NCBI RefSeq assembly: GCF_036924745.1
Contig: NZ_JAZHSD010000001.1
Coordinates: 7,005,001 to 7,069,000, forward strand
Origin: Bradyrhizobium sp. AZCC 1693
GTDB lineage: Bacteria > Pseudomonadota > Alphaproteobacteria > Rhizobiales > Xanthobacteraceae
Direction of reading: 5' to 3'
DNA: 64,000 bases
The notes beneath the pieces are model-generated. The model saw nothing but the letters and a program-made list of their open reading frames with translations, was not told where the DNA came from and made no database searches. The position numbers and the translations under genes are program-made. Of this stretch, positions 50,689 through 59,640 are shown piece after piece. Every line of letters begins with the position of its first letter. Position 1 is the stretch's first letter.

Positions 50689-51015
50689 ATAGGGCGGTTT
50701 GGACCGGCAGGGCAATTCAAATGCTCCGAAATAAGGGTTTTCCGCCTGCGCCGACACCACGCTGGATCTGTCAGGGGGACGCCGCGCCGTAATGAGATGT
50801 CATATCAAACTGGTCGGGATTCGGAAATTTACTGAGGCAACGAACCCTGCAGATAGTAAACGTCTTCGCCCCCGTTAGGGTTAAATGCGTTCAGCCGTTG
50901 CGGAACCCAGCAGGAATCTGGATTTGTTGGGCGGCGCACGGGCCAGCCTCCGGCCCTGATGGTTTTTAACCGCGCATTGTTTCAGATTAATGCATTTCCG
51001 ATGGGTGGATTCGAT

Positions 51016-51225
51016 ATGGGTGTTGAAGCGCACGTCACCCTGATGGACAGGCAAGCCTTCAAGCTGGTTTGTGAGCAATGCGGCAGCCTGACGGTTGCGC
51101 TGCCGATCGAGGCCCAGCCGGATCCATGTTCCATTCTCAAATGTGGGCGGTGCGGCGCTCCGCGAGGAACGCTTCAGTCGCTGCGCGATACCTCAATTCA
51201 GGCGGGCATTCGGCATTCGGCGTAG
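51016..51225 (+). CDS. Small zinc-ribbon-like protein
   Basis: 69 residues from the ATG at 51016 (GGTGGA seven bases before); an ATG at 51001 is possible. Two pairs of cysteines, Cys19/Cys22 (KLVCEQCGSL) and Cys43/Cys46 (KCGRCGAPRG), would bind one zinc as in a zinc ribbon. No signal peptide. It stands alone between a divergent operon and another small gene. Proteins of this build are frequent in Bradyrhizobium as hypotheticals; nucleic-acid or protein binding is guessed. Confidence 0.6.
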   Translation: MGVEAHVTLMDRQAFKLVCEQCGSLTVALPIEAQPDPCSILKCGRCGAPRGTLQSLRDTSIQAGIRHSA

Positions 51226-51525
51226 ACGGGTTTGACTTGCGCTCTGTTTTCATCGTCGGGATCGGACTTGCCGGAAGCTGATGGCTCGATGTGATTGTCG
51301 GTTGTTGACGGCATGGCGGCTGAACGCGCGAACGAAAATTGTCGCGCGAACCCCAGTTAATCGCGGAAAAATACGCGTGGAAGGCCCTAGTCAGCATCCG
51401 GCCAAGCGGGGTAGGCTCGATCAGGCGGGCTCCGGTTTTGCCGGCTGTCAGCCGTTAGTCTTGTATTTTCGAGTATCTGCATTTTCGAAGCAGCTGGTAA
51501 ATTTGCGCGAGGGAGAGAGAGAAAC
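51226..51525. other. Intergenic stretch with no supported gene
   Basis: 300 bases before the small secreted-protein gene. It must hold that gene's promoter. Open frames here lack a ribosome site or motif. Confidence 0.35.
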
Positions 51526-51798
51526 ATGCGAACGATCTTTGCGTCCGTGCTGGTGGCCGGCCTTTTGATTGTTACCAATGCCGATGCGGCGCCGCTTCTG
51601 AGCCATAGTCAGCCTGCCCCGGATTCGTTGATCACGGCCGCGAAGGTCATCTGCGACGAGGCGGGAAACTGCTATCGACCGAATGTGCGACGGCCCGTCG
51701 CCCGGTGGGTCTATGGCGACAAGAATTTCTATGGACCGTACGCTGGACCTGGCAACTACGGTAATCCGCGGTATCGTTACAGCTGGTGGCCCTGGTAA
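51526..51798 (+). CDS. Small secreted aromatic-rich protein
   Basis: 90 residues from the ATG at 51526 with GGGAGAGAGAG before it. The signal peptide (MRTIFASVLVAGLLIVTNADA) is followed by a short part with two cysteines (VICDEAGNCYRPN) and an aromatic, Gly/Pro/Asn-rich tail (FYGPYAGPGNYGNPRYRYSW). The tail, ending in WWPW, resembles other small envelope proteins of bradyrhizobia. Function unknown. Confidence 0.7.
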   Translation: MRTIFASVLVAGLLIVTNADAAPLLSHSQPAPDSLITAAKVICDEAGNCYRPNVRRPVARWVYGDKNFYGPYAGPGNYGNPRYRYSWWPW

Positions 51799-51837
51799 CG
51801 GATCTTATCTGCCTGATATCATCGCTGCGTGGGCCCG

Positions 51838-51936
51838 TTAGCCTGCCAGCCAATGCAGGAATGTGGCGCAGCCGCAAATGAGTTGCGATGCCAGCAGGAA
51901 AACGGCCCATGAAACGAACAGGATACGAATGACCAT
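51838..51936 (-). CDS. Possible tiny membrane protein
   Basis: 32 residues from the ATG at 51936: MVIRILFVSWAVFLLASQ, then LICGCATFLHWLAG. It is one hydrophobic helix with a positive start. There is only a weak ribosome site and no partner gene of the kind seen at the two cassettes. The size and the W-A-x-F-x-x-x-x-x helix resemble such proteins loosely. It could be chance. Confidence 0.3.
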   Translation of the reverse strand: MVIRILFVSWAVFLLASQLICGCATFLHWLAG

Positions 51937-52364
51937 CCGCGCGCTTTCGACCGGCTGCAGATCGCTGATTGGTCGAGCACAACGCGCCAGATTCGAAATT
52001 GTTCATCATCGTCGAGGCACGCGAAACGCGGCCTCGAACTTTGCTTGTTGAACCTCCGAAGCCGAGCGTCACCAAACATCAAGCCGCGCGGAAAATAAAA
52101 AAGATCGCTCGAAGGCGGTCTCCATATTTTGCGATTAATATCGAGAGCAGAGAAGCCGGACCAGGTCGCCTCGGCGTAAGTGCGGATGTCGAGCGGATTT
52201 ACTGCAGGCCGCGATTATATCTCCACAGGCGGGTTTGCATGGAACCCAAATTAGGCCTGTTTCGCCCTATGAAAGGGTATCAAATCGCTGCTATAGCGTT
52301 GCGGAAAGACGCCGATAAGGTCCGCCAGTATTGGTTTTAGAGATAATCACGCTGTTCAATTGTC
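51937..52364. other. Intergenic stretch with no supported gene
   Basis: About 430 bases. A frame from 51969 (TTG) to 52340 on the plus strand begins in a coding-like way (KLFIIVEARE) but has no ribosome site or family motif, and the second half looks random. I leave it uncalled. The right end must hold the promoter of the gene at 52365. Confidence 0.3.
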
Positions 52365-52733
52365 ATGGTTATTAAAATGAATGATGCAGCCCCGTGGACC
52401 CTGCGTTCTCGAGATGTCGGGCCAGGCGACGGTTCCGATTTGGCCGGTACCTCTAAAATCATGCGGCACGATCAGGAAGTCGATGGCATCGATTGGTCAG
52501 CGGCTGCACCGAGCTGGCGTTCAATGTTTACAGGGCTCTTTTTGCCACTGCTTGCCTTCGCGTTGCTGGTTTTTTCCATTGATCTCGCTTTAGGCTGGTC
52601 GTTTGAAAGATGGATCGCCCCGTCATCGAGCATGTCGCCTTTGCTGCTCGCCGCGATCATGTTTCTGCCGGCGCTGACATGCGCTTTTTGCTGCTGCAAG
52701 CTTTTCCTGCATTTGAAAGACAGGATGCGATGA
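52365..52733 (+). CDS. Small two-helix membrane protein, hypothetical
   Basis: 122 residues from the ATG at 52365; the ATG four codons later (52377) is also possible. After a soluble start it has two membrane helices: FTGLFLPLLAFALLVFSIDL and SPLLLAAIMFLPALTCAFCC. It has three cysteines in a row at the end of the second helix (CCCKLFLHLKDRMR). No family is recognised. Its codon use looks real. Confidence 0.55.
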   Translation: MVIKMNDAAPWTLRSRDVGPGDGSDLAGTSKIMRHDQEVDGIDWSAAAPSWRSMFTGLFLPLLAFALLVFSIDLALGWSFERWIAPSSSMSPLLLAAIMFLPALTCAFCCCKLFLHLKDRMR

Positions 52734-52819
52734 GGCCGCTGCTCGATCCCGCAATCGGGAGAGTGGTCTGGGCGGATTGATGGCCTGCTGCATCCCCTGA
52801 GGTGCCGGGATGGGCACCA

Positions 52820-52990
52820 CGTGAATTGCTGGAGCGCGATTCCCACGGCCTTGACTGCTGCCGCCCAGCGATCCGCCTGGGCATTCACAATTGCGCAAGG
52901 GGTTCGGTTCTTGTCGCAGAGCGGCTCGAAACCGAAATCAGGGATTTTGGCTTGCACGTCCGGCAAGCGTACGATGCGGCTCCTCGGTCC
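52820..52990 (-). pseudogene. Remnant of a TctC-like solute-binding protein (C-terminal end)
   Basis: The minus strand reads RIVRLPDVQAKIPDFGFEPL and ADRWAAAVKAVGI. L-P-D-V, the F-G-x-x-P step and the final x-x-R-W-x-x-V-K-x-x-G-I are the usual end of tripartite tricarboxylate transporter binding proteins. No N-terminal part exists; the next remnant begins right upstream. The reading is tentative. Confidence 0.4.
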
Positions 52991-53025
52991 GCCGCGATCG
53001 CGGGGCATCATCATGGTCGGGCCCG

Positions 53026-53245
53026 TCAGTCGATGGCGATCAACGCGCGTCGGATGGCGGCAAAAATTGCTTCGATCTGCTCCTCTGTGATGATCAGAGG
53101 CGGAGAGATCAGCAGCGTGTCGCCGCTGTTGCGGATCAGGATGCCATCCTCGTAGCAGCGGTTGGCGCATTCCGCGCCGCGCGCGCCTGCCGCACCGTCG
53201 CGCGGCTTCAAGTCGATCGCGGCCAGCCCCTCGTTGGACGTCGCT
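53026..53245 (-). pseudogene. Remnant of a class-III aminotransferase (C-terminal end)
   Basis: The minus strand reads GLAAIDLKPRDGAAGARGAE, CYEDGILIRNSGDTLLISPP and LIITEEQIEAIFAAIRRAL, then a stop at 53026. This is the well-known end of omega-amino acid:pyruvate aminotransferases (G-I-L-I-R-x-x-G-D-x-x-x-x-S-P-P-L-I-I). The catalytic lysine region and the whole N-terminal part are missing, so the gene is a truncated relic. Confidence 0.7.
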
Positions 53246-53423
53246 GGTTCACGGTGGCTCAAACTTCCCCATGATGGATTGGAGCGGGAATTCAATCTTC
53301 TCAACGAATTAGAAGGCCGCGTGATGTGTGCACCGGGAGATCAAAGAAAATCCAGCAACAACCGGGCGAATAGCCTGAGCGGCCTCAAGCCTAGCGCGCC
53401 CTGTTTTGCACACTGTTCAACGC

Positions 53424-54323
53424 TCAAGAGGCATCTCGGTCGAGAGAGCGGCTCGCCTGCCGGACTTCATTCAGGAACGTCTTGGCCAAGCGTGATAGAG
53501 GCTCCGCCTCAGACCACAGCATATAGGCCACGGCAACGGTCTTGGGGGTGAAAGACCGAACGACAAGGCCCTGGCCGCCGCCCTGGCGCGGTGAAAACGG
53601 ATCGACGACCGCCGCGCCCACGCCGGCGGCCGCGAGCACGCAGGCCGTATTGCAGTATCGCACCTCGACAGTTGGCTGGAACGGCGCGCCGGCCTGCGCA
53701 AAGCTCTCGCGCACGGCCTCGCCCAATCGCGTGCCGCGCTCGAGCCCGATGAAGGGCAAGCCGACAAGATCGGAAGCGGAAATGGCGGGACGTTCGGCCA
53801 GCGGATGGTTCGGCGGCAGGACGCAGACCATTTCGCCGGTATGAACCACCTCATGGGCAATGCCGGGATGATGCGACAGCCCGAGCGCAAAGCCGAGCTC
53901 CGCGACCCTGCTCGAAACGCCGTCGATGATTCCTTCGTAACGCCGCACATCGAAGAAGACACGCGTCTGCTGACGGCGGCGCAGGAAGTCCGATAAAGCG
54001 TGTGGAATAATGCTGTAGGCCAGCGGCGGCGTCGCCACGATCGATAGAAGCCCCGAGCGGCACTCCCTTAAGTCGCGCACGCGATTTTCGAGTTTGGCGT
54101 GGAGCGCAAAGATTGCTTCACTTTCCTTGTAGAGCGCCATCGCCTCTGATGTCGGGAACAGCCGGTTGTTGACGCGCTCGAACAAAGCGAAGCCCGCCTG
54201 CGCCTCCATCGCCTTCAGCGCGTTGCTGATCGCCGGTTGCGATAGCGCCAGTTCGTCCGCCGCCGCGACCGTGGTCCGATGGCGGATAACGGCACGCAGG
54301 ATCTCCAATTGGCGCAGGTTCAT
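53424..54323 (-). CDS. LysR-family transcriptional regulator
   Basis: 299 residues from the ATG at 54323. The helix-turn-helix is MNLRQLEILRAVIRHRTTVA then AADELALSQPAISNALKAME, as in LysR proteins, followed by a periplasmic-binding-like effector domain (SIVATPPLAYSIIPHALSDF, LVGLPFIGLERGTRLG). It is divergent from the amide-hydrolase/transport operon, with 149 bases between the starts, so it very likely controls it in response to the substrate. Its own downstream region holds gene relics. Confidence 0.9.
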   Translation of the reverse strand: MNLRQLEILRAVIRHRTTVAAADELALSQPAISNALKAMEAQAGFALFERVNNRLFPTSEAMALYKESEAIFALHAKLENRVRDLRECRSGLLSIVATPPLAYSIIPHALSDFLRRRQQTRVFFDVRRYEGIIDGVSSRVAELGFALGLSHHPGIAHEVVHTGEMVCVLPPNHPLAERPAISASDLVGLPFIGLERGTRLGEAVRESFAQAGAPFQPTVEVRYCNTACVLAAAGVGAAVVDPFSPRQGGGQGLVVRSFTPKTVAVAYMLWSEAEPLSRLAKTFLNEVRQASRSLDRDAS

Positions 54324-54472
54324 ATAACTGCCGGTTATTGTCTCACCGAAAATATCATAGCACGAGTGATTGCGTTTAGGGCTGCGCTTCCGCGTAATCA
54401 CCCCTGCATCGGAGCGCTATCGGAGCGGGATCATCCGCCTCTTCAGTAAGCAATCCGCTCAGATTGGAGGCA
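54324..54472. promoter_or_regulatory. Divergent control region of the LysR gene and the catabolic operon
   Basis: 149 bases between the LysR start and the first gene of the operon. LysR sites (T-N11-A with inverted repeats) are expected here, but I could not pick one with confidence. Confidence 0.4.
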
Positions 54473-55471
54473 ATGTTGGTTCGAGTTCTCCGCGCCGCCG
54501 CCGCTCAGATGGGGCCGACGCAAAAAGCGGACTCGCGAGAGCATACGCTTGGCCGGATGTTGGCGTTGCTGGAGGAGGCGGCTGCGCGCGGCGCAACATT
54601 GGTCGTTTTTCCTGAACTGGCGTTCACGACGTTCTTCCCACGATGGCTTATCGAGGACGAAGCGCTCGATCATTACTTCGAACGTGGCATGCCAAATCCG
54701 AGCGTGCAGCCTTTGTTCAATCGCGCCCGCGCGCTCGGCATCGGCTTCTACGTCGGTTACGCCGAACTGACGTCGGACGGTCGGCGCTTCAACTGTTCGA
54801 TCCTGGTAGACCGCGACGGCGAAATCCTCGGGCGCTATCGCAAGGTGCATTTGCCGGGCTCGGTCGAGCCGCGTGCCGGCGCGCCCTACCAGCAGCTCGA
54901 AAAACGCTATTTCGAATATGGCGATCTGGGATTTCCTGCCTTCAGGGCGGGACCGGATTGGCGCCATGCGATCATGGGCATGATGGTCTGCAATGATCGC
55001 CGCTGGCCGGAAGCCTGGCGCGTGCTGGGCCTGCAGGGCGTCGAACTGGTCTGCATCGGCTACAATTCCGCAGCCTACGATCCAAACGGCGGCGTCTCCG
55101 AAGACGCCGCGCTGCGCACCTTCCATTCCAAGCTCGTGACCCAGGCCAACGCCTACATGAACGCCACCTGGGCGATCGCGGTCGCCAAGGCAGGGAACGA
55201 GGATGGCTCCGGACTGATCGGAGGCTCCTGCATCGTGGATCCCAATGGCCGGATCGTCGCCGAAGCGCAGACGCTCGCGGACGAAATTGTCGTCGCCGAC
55301 CTCGACCTCGATCTCTGCCGCCAGGGCAAGGACAAGATGTTCAATTTCGCCGCGCACCGGCGGCCGCAGCAATACACAGCGATCACAGAGCGTGCCGGCG
55401 TCGTCGAGCCGGCCGCGCTCGATGCGGTTAAACATCAAGCGGCAAGTCGCGGTGCGGGCCGAAGGAGCTGA
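54473..55471 (+). CDS. N-carbamoyl-D-amino acid hydrolase-like nitrilase
   Basis: 332 residues from the ATG at 54473 (GGAGG just before; an internal TTG start is possible). The nitrilase-superfamily triad is in place: Glu48 (VVFPELAF), Lys124 (RYRKVHLPG) and Cys173 (MVCNDRRWPE). The N-terminus (AAAQMGPTQKADSREHTLGR) and the C-N-D-R-R-W-P-E phrase fit the N-carbamoyl-D-amino acid hydrolase (DCase) group, where the triad sits at 47/127/172. It frees ammonia and CO2 from N-carbamoyl amino acids. It leads the transport operon. Confidence 0.83.
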   Translation: MLVRVLRAAAAQMGPTQKADSREHTLGRMLALLEEAAARGATLVVFPELAFTTFFPRWLIEDEALDHYFERGMPNPSVQPLFNRARALGIGFYVGYAELTSDGRRFNCSILVDRDGEILGRYRKVHLPGSVEPRAGAPYQQLEKRYFEYGDLGFPAFRAGPDWRHAIMGMMVCNDRRWPEAWRVLGLQGVELVCIGYNSAAYDPNGGVSEDAALRTFHSKLVTQANAYMNATWAIAVAKAGNEDGSGLIGGSCIVDPNGRIVAEAQTLADEIVVADLDLDLCRQGKDKMFNFAAHRRPQQYTAITERAGVVEPAALDAVKHQAASRGAGRRS

Positions 55472-55472
55472 T

Positions 55473-56297
55473 ATGACACGTCTCTCGTTCTCCCTTGGGT
55501 TCGCCGCGCTCCTCGCCATTACAACGGCAGAGTCCGCCGAACTTCCGGAATCGATCAAGCAGGCGGGTACGTTGCGGCTGACGGTCAACTCGACCTACGC
55601 CCCCATGGAATACCGTGATCCCACCACAAACCAGCTCGTCGGGCTCGATATCGATCTCGCCAACGAACTCGCGAAGCGGCTGGGCGTGAAGATCATCTGG
55701 AGCGAAACGCCGTTCGCCGAGCTGATCCCCTCATTGCAGACAAAGCGTGCGGATTTCATCATCAGCGGCATTTCGGACCGTAGCTCGCGGCGCGAGGCCG
55801 CTGATTTCATCGACTATCTGGCGACAGGTCCGCAGTTTTTTGTCCTGACGGAGAATGAGACGAAGTCTCCTATTGATCTCTGCGGCAAGAAGGTCGGAAC
55901 GACGCGGAGCACCAGCTTCCCGGTCGAGATCGAGAAATGGAGCAAGCAGAATTGCGAAGCGAACGGCAAGCCCGCCGTGCAATATGTTCCGGGCGAAAAC
56001 AGCATCGATGTCCGCAACCAGCTCAAGCAGAGCCGCATCGACGCCGCGGTGCAGGGCAGCGAAACGTTGCCCTACGCGCAAGGGCAGGAGACCGGCAAAT
56101 ACCGCATTGTAGGTGAACCGTTCTCCACCGGCTATCAGGGCATCATGTTCCGGAAGGACGATGCGGCGCTGCGCGAAGTGGTGACGGAACATCTGGCAGC
56201 GATGATGTCAGACGGTTCCTACAAGGCCATTCTCGACAAATACGGTTTGGGCGCGAACGCCGTGGCCCAACCGATGATGAATGCGTCCCCGCAATGA
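55473..56297 (+). CDS. Amino-acid-type ABC transporter substrate-binding protein 1
   Basis: 274 residues from the ATG at 55473 with GAAGGAG before it; it follows the hydrolase with one base between stop and start. A signal peptide (FSLGFAALLAITTAESA) precedes the SBP family 3 fold: IKQAGTLRLTVNSTYAPMEY, LVGLDIDLANELAKRLG and FIISGISDRSSRREAADFI. Two cysteines (DLCGKKVG and KQNCEANG) probably form a disulfide, as in protein 2. It binds the compound in the periplasm and passes it to the permease at 56294. Confidence 0.9.
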   Translation: MTRLSFSLGFAALLAITTAESAELPESIKQAGTLRLTVNSTYAPMEYRDPTTNQLVGLDIDLANELAKRLGVKIIWSETPFAELIPSLQTKRADFIISGISDRSSRREAADFIDYLATGPQFFVLTENETKSPIDLCGKKVGTTRSTSFPVEIEKWSKQNCEANGKPAVQYVPGENSIDVRNQLKQSRIDAAVQGSETLPYAQGQETGKYRIVGEPFSTGYQGIMFRKDDAALREVVTEHLAAMMSDGSYKAILDKYGLGANAVAQPMMNASPQ

Positions 56298-57151
56298 GAG
56301 CCGCACCCACGCTCGCGGAGGGCTTTCCCGATATTTCGGAGATGACGGTCGCGCGTCAGGCTCACTGGGGGCGATGGCTCGCTGCTGCGGCGATTCTCGT
56401 CGTGCTGGCGGCGATCGGTCGCGCCTTCGTCAACGGCCAGATCGAATGGACCTATGTCAGTCGCTTCCTGACCGCGAAAGTGATCCTCGAGGGCATTACC
56501 AATACCATGGTGATGGCGGTGCTCGCGATGGCGCTCGGCATCGTCTTGGGCGTCGTCGTCGCGATCATGAGGCTCTCGTCCAATCCGGTGCTGACGTCGG
56601 TCGCCGCCGGCTACACCTGGTTGTTCCGCGGCACACCGCTGATCCTGCAATTGCTGTTGTGGTTCAACCTCGCGCTGGTATTTCCGACGATCGGCATTCC
56701 GGGTCTTTGGTCGGCCCGGGCAGTCGACGTCATGACGCCGTTTCTGTCCGCACTGCTCGGCCTCGGAATCAACCAGGGCGCCTACACCTCCGAGGTGATG
56801 CGGGCGGGCATGCTGGCGGTCGATGTCGGGCAATATGAGGCCGCGCAGGCGATCGGCATGGGACGGCTGCGGGCACTGCGCCGGATCATCCTGCCGCAAG
56901 CGATGCGGGTGGTAATCCCGCCGCTCGGCAACGAGTTCATCGGCATGGTGAAGGCTACGTCTCTCGCCAGCGTCATCCAGTATCCGGAGGTGCTGCACAA
57001 CGCCGAGAATATCTACTACGCGAATTCACGGGTGATCGAACTCCTGATCGTCGCTGGCTGCTGGTATCTGCTCGTCGTGTCGATCCTGACGCCTTTGCAG
57101 ATGCTTCTCGAACGGCGCTTCGCGCGTGGCGCGTTGCAGATCACCCGATGA
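56294..57151 (+). CDS. Amino-acid-type ABC transporter permease
   Basis: 285 residues; the ATG overlaps the previous stop (ATGA). Membrane helices of the HisM/GlnP family with the EAA loop ([22 protein letters not shown] region) and [17 protein letters not shown]. The phrase [20 protein letters not shown] is the start of the permease domain. Only one permease gene is present, so it works as a homodimer. The next gene overlaps by four bases. Confidence 0.9.
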   Translation: MRAAPTLAEGFPDISEMTVARQAHWGRWLAAAAILVVLAAIGRAFVNGQIEWTYVSRFLTAKVILEGITNTMVMAVLAMALGIVLGVVVAIMRLSSNPVLTSVAAGYTWLFRGTPLILQLLLWFNLALVFPTIGIPGLWSARAVDVMTPFLSALLGLGINQGAYTSEVMRAGMLAVDVGQYEAAQAIGMGRLRALRRIILPQAMRVVIPPLGNEFIGMVKATSLASVIQYPEVLHNAENIYYANSRVIELLIVAGCWYLLVVSILTPLQMLLERRFARGALQITR

Positions 57152-57912
57152 CCCAGCCCCTCGTCGCCATCCGTTCGGTCAGCAAGAACTTTGGGGAGTT
57201 TCAAGCCCTCAATCGAGTCTCGCTCGACGTCTGGGCGGGCGAGGTGCTGTGCCTGATCGGGGCGTCGGGATCGGGCAAGACGACGCTGCTGCGTTGCATC
57301 AACCAGCTCACGTCAGTCGACAGCGGCGGCATCTGGCTGGATGGCGAGTTGCTGGGCGTACGCGAAGAGGGTGGGCGATTGCATCGTCTCACCGAGCGGC
57401 AGATCGCGCGCCAGCGCCTGAAGACAGGGATGGTGTTTCAGCGCTTCAACCTGTTCCCGCACAAGACCGCGCTTGAAAATATCACCGAAGGTCCGGTGCA
57501 GGTGCAGGGGCGCAGCCGCGAGGACGCGCGGGCGGAGGCGATGGAGCTTCTCGGACGCGTCGGGCTTGTGGCGAAAGCCGATGCCTATCCTTCACAGCTT
57601 TCCGGCGGGCAGCAGCAGCGGGTGGCGATTGCCCGCGCGCTTGCCATGAAGCCGATGCTGATGCTGTTTGACGAGCCGACCAGTGCACTCGATCCCGAAC
57701 TGGTCGGAGAGGTGCTCACCGTCATGAAGGAGCTTGCCCGCAGCGGCATGACGATGATGGTGGTGACGCACGAACTCGGCTTCGCGCGAGAGGTGGCGGA
57801 TACGGTCGTCTATATGGACCATGGCGCAATCGTGGAGTCCGGGCCTGCGGCGGAGGTTCTGGGGAAGCCCCGTGAAGTACGTACTCAATCCTTTCTTTCC
57901 GCGGTGATCTGA
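57148..57912 (+). CDS. Amino-acid-type ABC transporter ATP-binding protein
   Basis: 254 residues; ATG overlapping the stop of the permease gene. Walker A is [12 protein letters not shown], the signature is [18 protein letters not shown], and Walker B is [17 protein letters not shown], followed by the switch His ([12 protein letters not shown]). It is in the GlnQ/HisP group. With one permease and two binding proteins (55473 and 57923), it powers import for the operon. Confidence 0.92.
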   Translation: MTQPLVAIRSVSKNFGEFQALNRVSLDVWAGEVLCLIGASGSGKTTLLRCINQLTSVDSGGIWLDGELLGVREEGGRLHRLTERQIARQRLKTGMVFQRFNLFPHKTALENITEGPVQVQGRSREDARAEAMELLGRVGLVAKADAYPSQLSGGQQQRVAIARALAMKPMLMLFDEPTSALDPELVGEVLTVMKELARSGMTMMVVTHELGFAREVADTVVYMDHGAIVESGPAAEVLGKPREVRTQSFLSAVI

Positions 57913-57922
57913 TGGGGCGTTC

Positions 57923-58738
57923 ATGATGAAACTGTTTCTCGCTGCCGCGCTCGCTTGCGCCGCTATCGCTTCGGCCATGGCGTTCGAACTGCCTCCGGAA
58001 ATCGCCAGGCAGGGCAGTATCAAGGTCGCCATCGTACCGAACTATCCGCCGATGGAATTCCGCGACCCCGCGACCAACACGCTGACCGGATTCGACGTCG
58101 AGCTTGGTGAGGCGCTCGGCAAGAAGCTCGGCATCAAGATCGACTGGCAGCAAACCAGTTTCGACCAGATGATGCCTGCGATTTCGACGGGGAGGGTGGA
58201 TGCGATCCTGTCCGGCATGACGGATATGGCGAGCCGGCAGGACACGGCGACTTTTGTCGACTACCTCCGCAATGGGCCCCGATTTTTCGTGCAGCAATCG
58301 CGTGCCACCGAGTTCAAGGACACGACGGCGTTCTGTGGCAAAAAGGTCGGCGCCAGTCGGCGCACGTCCTTTCCGAAGCTGATCGCTGCCTGGAGCGAGG
58401 CACATTGCGGCGGAAACCCGATTCAATTCGTCGGCACGGAAGGATCGGCCGATGCCCGGACCCAGCTCAGGCAGGGACGGATCGACGCGGCCGTCCAGGG
58501 CGGCGAGACGCTTCCCTACATGATGGACCTCGAGCCGGGCACGTACGTTCCGATCGGCGACGTCTTCGCCACCCAGTTCACCGGGCTTGCGCTGGGCGTG
58601 AAGGAGAAGGTGCTGCAGCAAGCGGTCGTGGAGGCCCTGGACTCCTTGATCGCGGACGGTACCTATCGTGCTTTGCTGGCGAAGTGGAAACTGACCGACT
58701 ACGGCGTAGAGAAGGCGACCATCAATGCAGGACAGTAA
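57923..58738 (+). CDS. Amino-acid-type ABC transporter substrate-binding protein 2
   Basis: 271 residues. Signal peptide (KLFLAAALACAAIASAMA). SBP family 3: IARQGSIKVAIVPNYPPMEF, LTGFDVELGEALGKKLG and AILSGMTDMASRQDTATFV. It shares with protein 1 the layout, the cysteines (AFCGKKVG; EAHCGG) and the phrase KKVG-x-x-R-x-T-S-F-P, so it is a paralogue. The pair suggests related substrates, or a change in specificity, with one permease and one ATPase. The next gene overlaps its end by 14 bases. Confidence 0.9.
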   Translation: MMKLFLAAALACAAIASAMAFELPPEIARQGSIKVAIVPNYPPMEFRDPATNTLTGFDVELGEALGKKLGIKIDWQQTSFDQMMPAISTGRVDAILSGMTDMASRQDTATFVDYLRNGPRFFVQQSRATEFKDTTAFCGKKVGASRRTSFPKLIAAWSEAHCGGNPIQFVGTEGSADARTQLRQGRIDAAVQGGETLPYMMDLEPGTYVPIGDVFATQFTGLALGVKEKVLQQAVVEALDSLIADGTYRALLAKWKLTDYGVEKATINAGQ

Positions 58739-59609
58739 AGCGCTCGCGAGCATTCCGCTCATTCCCGCGAACACCGCGCCGCCGGCCCCGGACTATCCGT
58801 GGCCCAAGCCTTATACATCAGCGATGTTCCTCTCCTTCGACGTGGACGCGGAGAGCGCCTGGACCAGCAAGGACGCGTTGCACGCCCAGCGCCTCATCAC
58901 CATGAGCTATGGCGGCTACGAGGCGCGCGTCGGCACGCCGAAGCTCCTGGAGCTGCTCGATCAGCTTGACCTCAAGGCGACGTTCTTCATCACCGGCTGG
59001 TCGGCGGATGCGCATCCGGCGATGGCGGAGGCCATTCTTAGGGCGGGCCATGAGATCGGCCACCACGGGTATCACCATCTGCTGCCGGATCCGGGCGACC
59101 CCTGGATCGAGGAGGAACTGGAGCGGGGTTTTGAGGCGCTGAAGCGCCGGCTCGGCGTCAAGCCGACCGGCTATCGGGCGCCTTACGGCGAATTCACCGA
59201 AGAGCTGCGCGTGGCACTGGTGCGCCACGGTATCGTTTACACCTCGTCATTTCGCGACGACGTGCGGCCTTACCGCCATCGCCTTGCCGATGGCAGGCCG
59301 GGCACGATCGAGCTGCCGGTGACCGCAAGTTACGATGACTGGATGCACGGACTGTCCGCCCGGTTCAGCCCGCGGCCGATCTTTCCGAAGGAGCATGTGC
59401 TCTCGATCTGGAAGGATGAGCTCGATGAGGTCAGGGATTGGGGCGCGATGGTTACGACTGTGCTGCACCCGCAATGCAGCGGCCGTCCGATGCGGCTTCG
59501 GCTGCTGCGCGAATTTCTCACCTATGCCAAATCCTGCCCCGATCTGTGGATCACAACCGGAGAGGCGATCGCGGCGAATTTCAGCAGTCACGAAGCAGCC
59601 ATCCTCTGA
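58725..59609 (+). CDS. Cytoplasmic polysaccharide-deacetylase-family amidohydrolase
   Basis: 294 residues without a signal peptide. NodB-homology motifs: AMFLSFDVDAESAW (motif 1, D-D), EIGHHGYHHLLP (motif 2, H-x-x-x-H), GYRAPYGEFT (motif 3), and FFITGWSADAH. The cytoplasmic type without a signal includes PuuE-like and related enzymes that open cyclic amides rather than act on polymers. Its place in an operon with a carbamoyl hydrolase and transporter supports that reading. The exact substrate is not visible. Confidence 0.8.
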   Translation: MQDSKALASIPLIPANTAPPAPDYPWPKPYTSAMFLSFDVDAESAWTSKDALHAQRLITMSYGGYEARVGTPKLLELLDQLDLKATFFITGWSADAHPAMAEAILRAGHEIGHHGYHHLLPDPGDPWIEEELERGFEALKRRLGVKPTGYRAPYGEFTEELRVALVRHGIVYTSSFRDDVRPYRHRLADGRPGTIELPVTASYDDWMHGLSARFSPRPIFPKEHVLSIWKDELDEVRDWGAMVTTVLHPQCSGRPMRLRLLREFLTYAKSCPDLWITTGEAIAANFSSHEAAIL

Positions 59610-59640
59610 GAACCGCCGATCAGTATTCCGGGAGTTATCG

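Noticed and set aside
51969..52340. Open frame of 123 codons on the plus strand
   Set aside because: Starts with TTG without a ribosome site and has no known motif; could be a decayed gene, but cannot be supported.
54443..55588. 381-codon minus-strand frame over the nitrilase gene
   Set aside because: No domain is recognisable, and the plus strand has an enzyme with complete catalytic triad.
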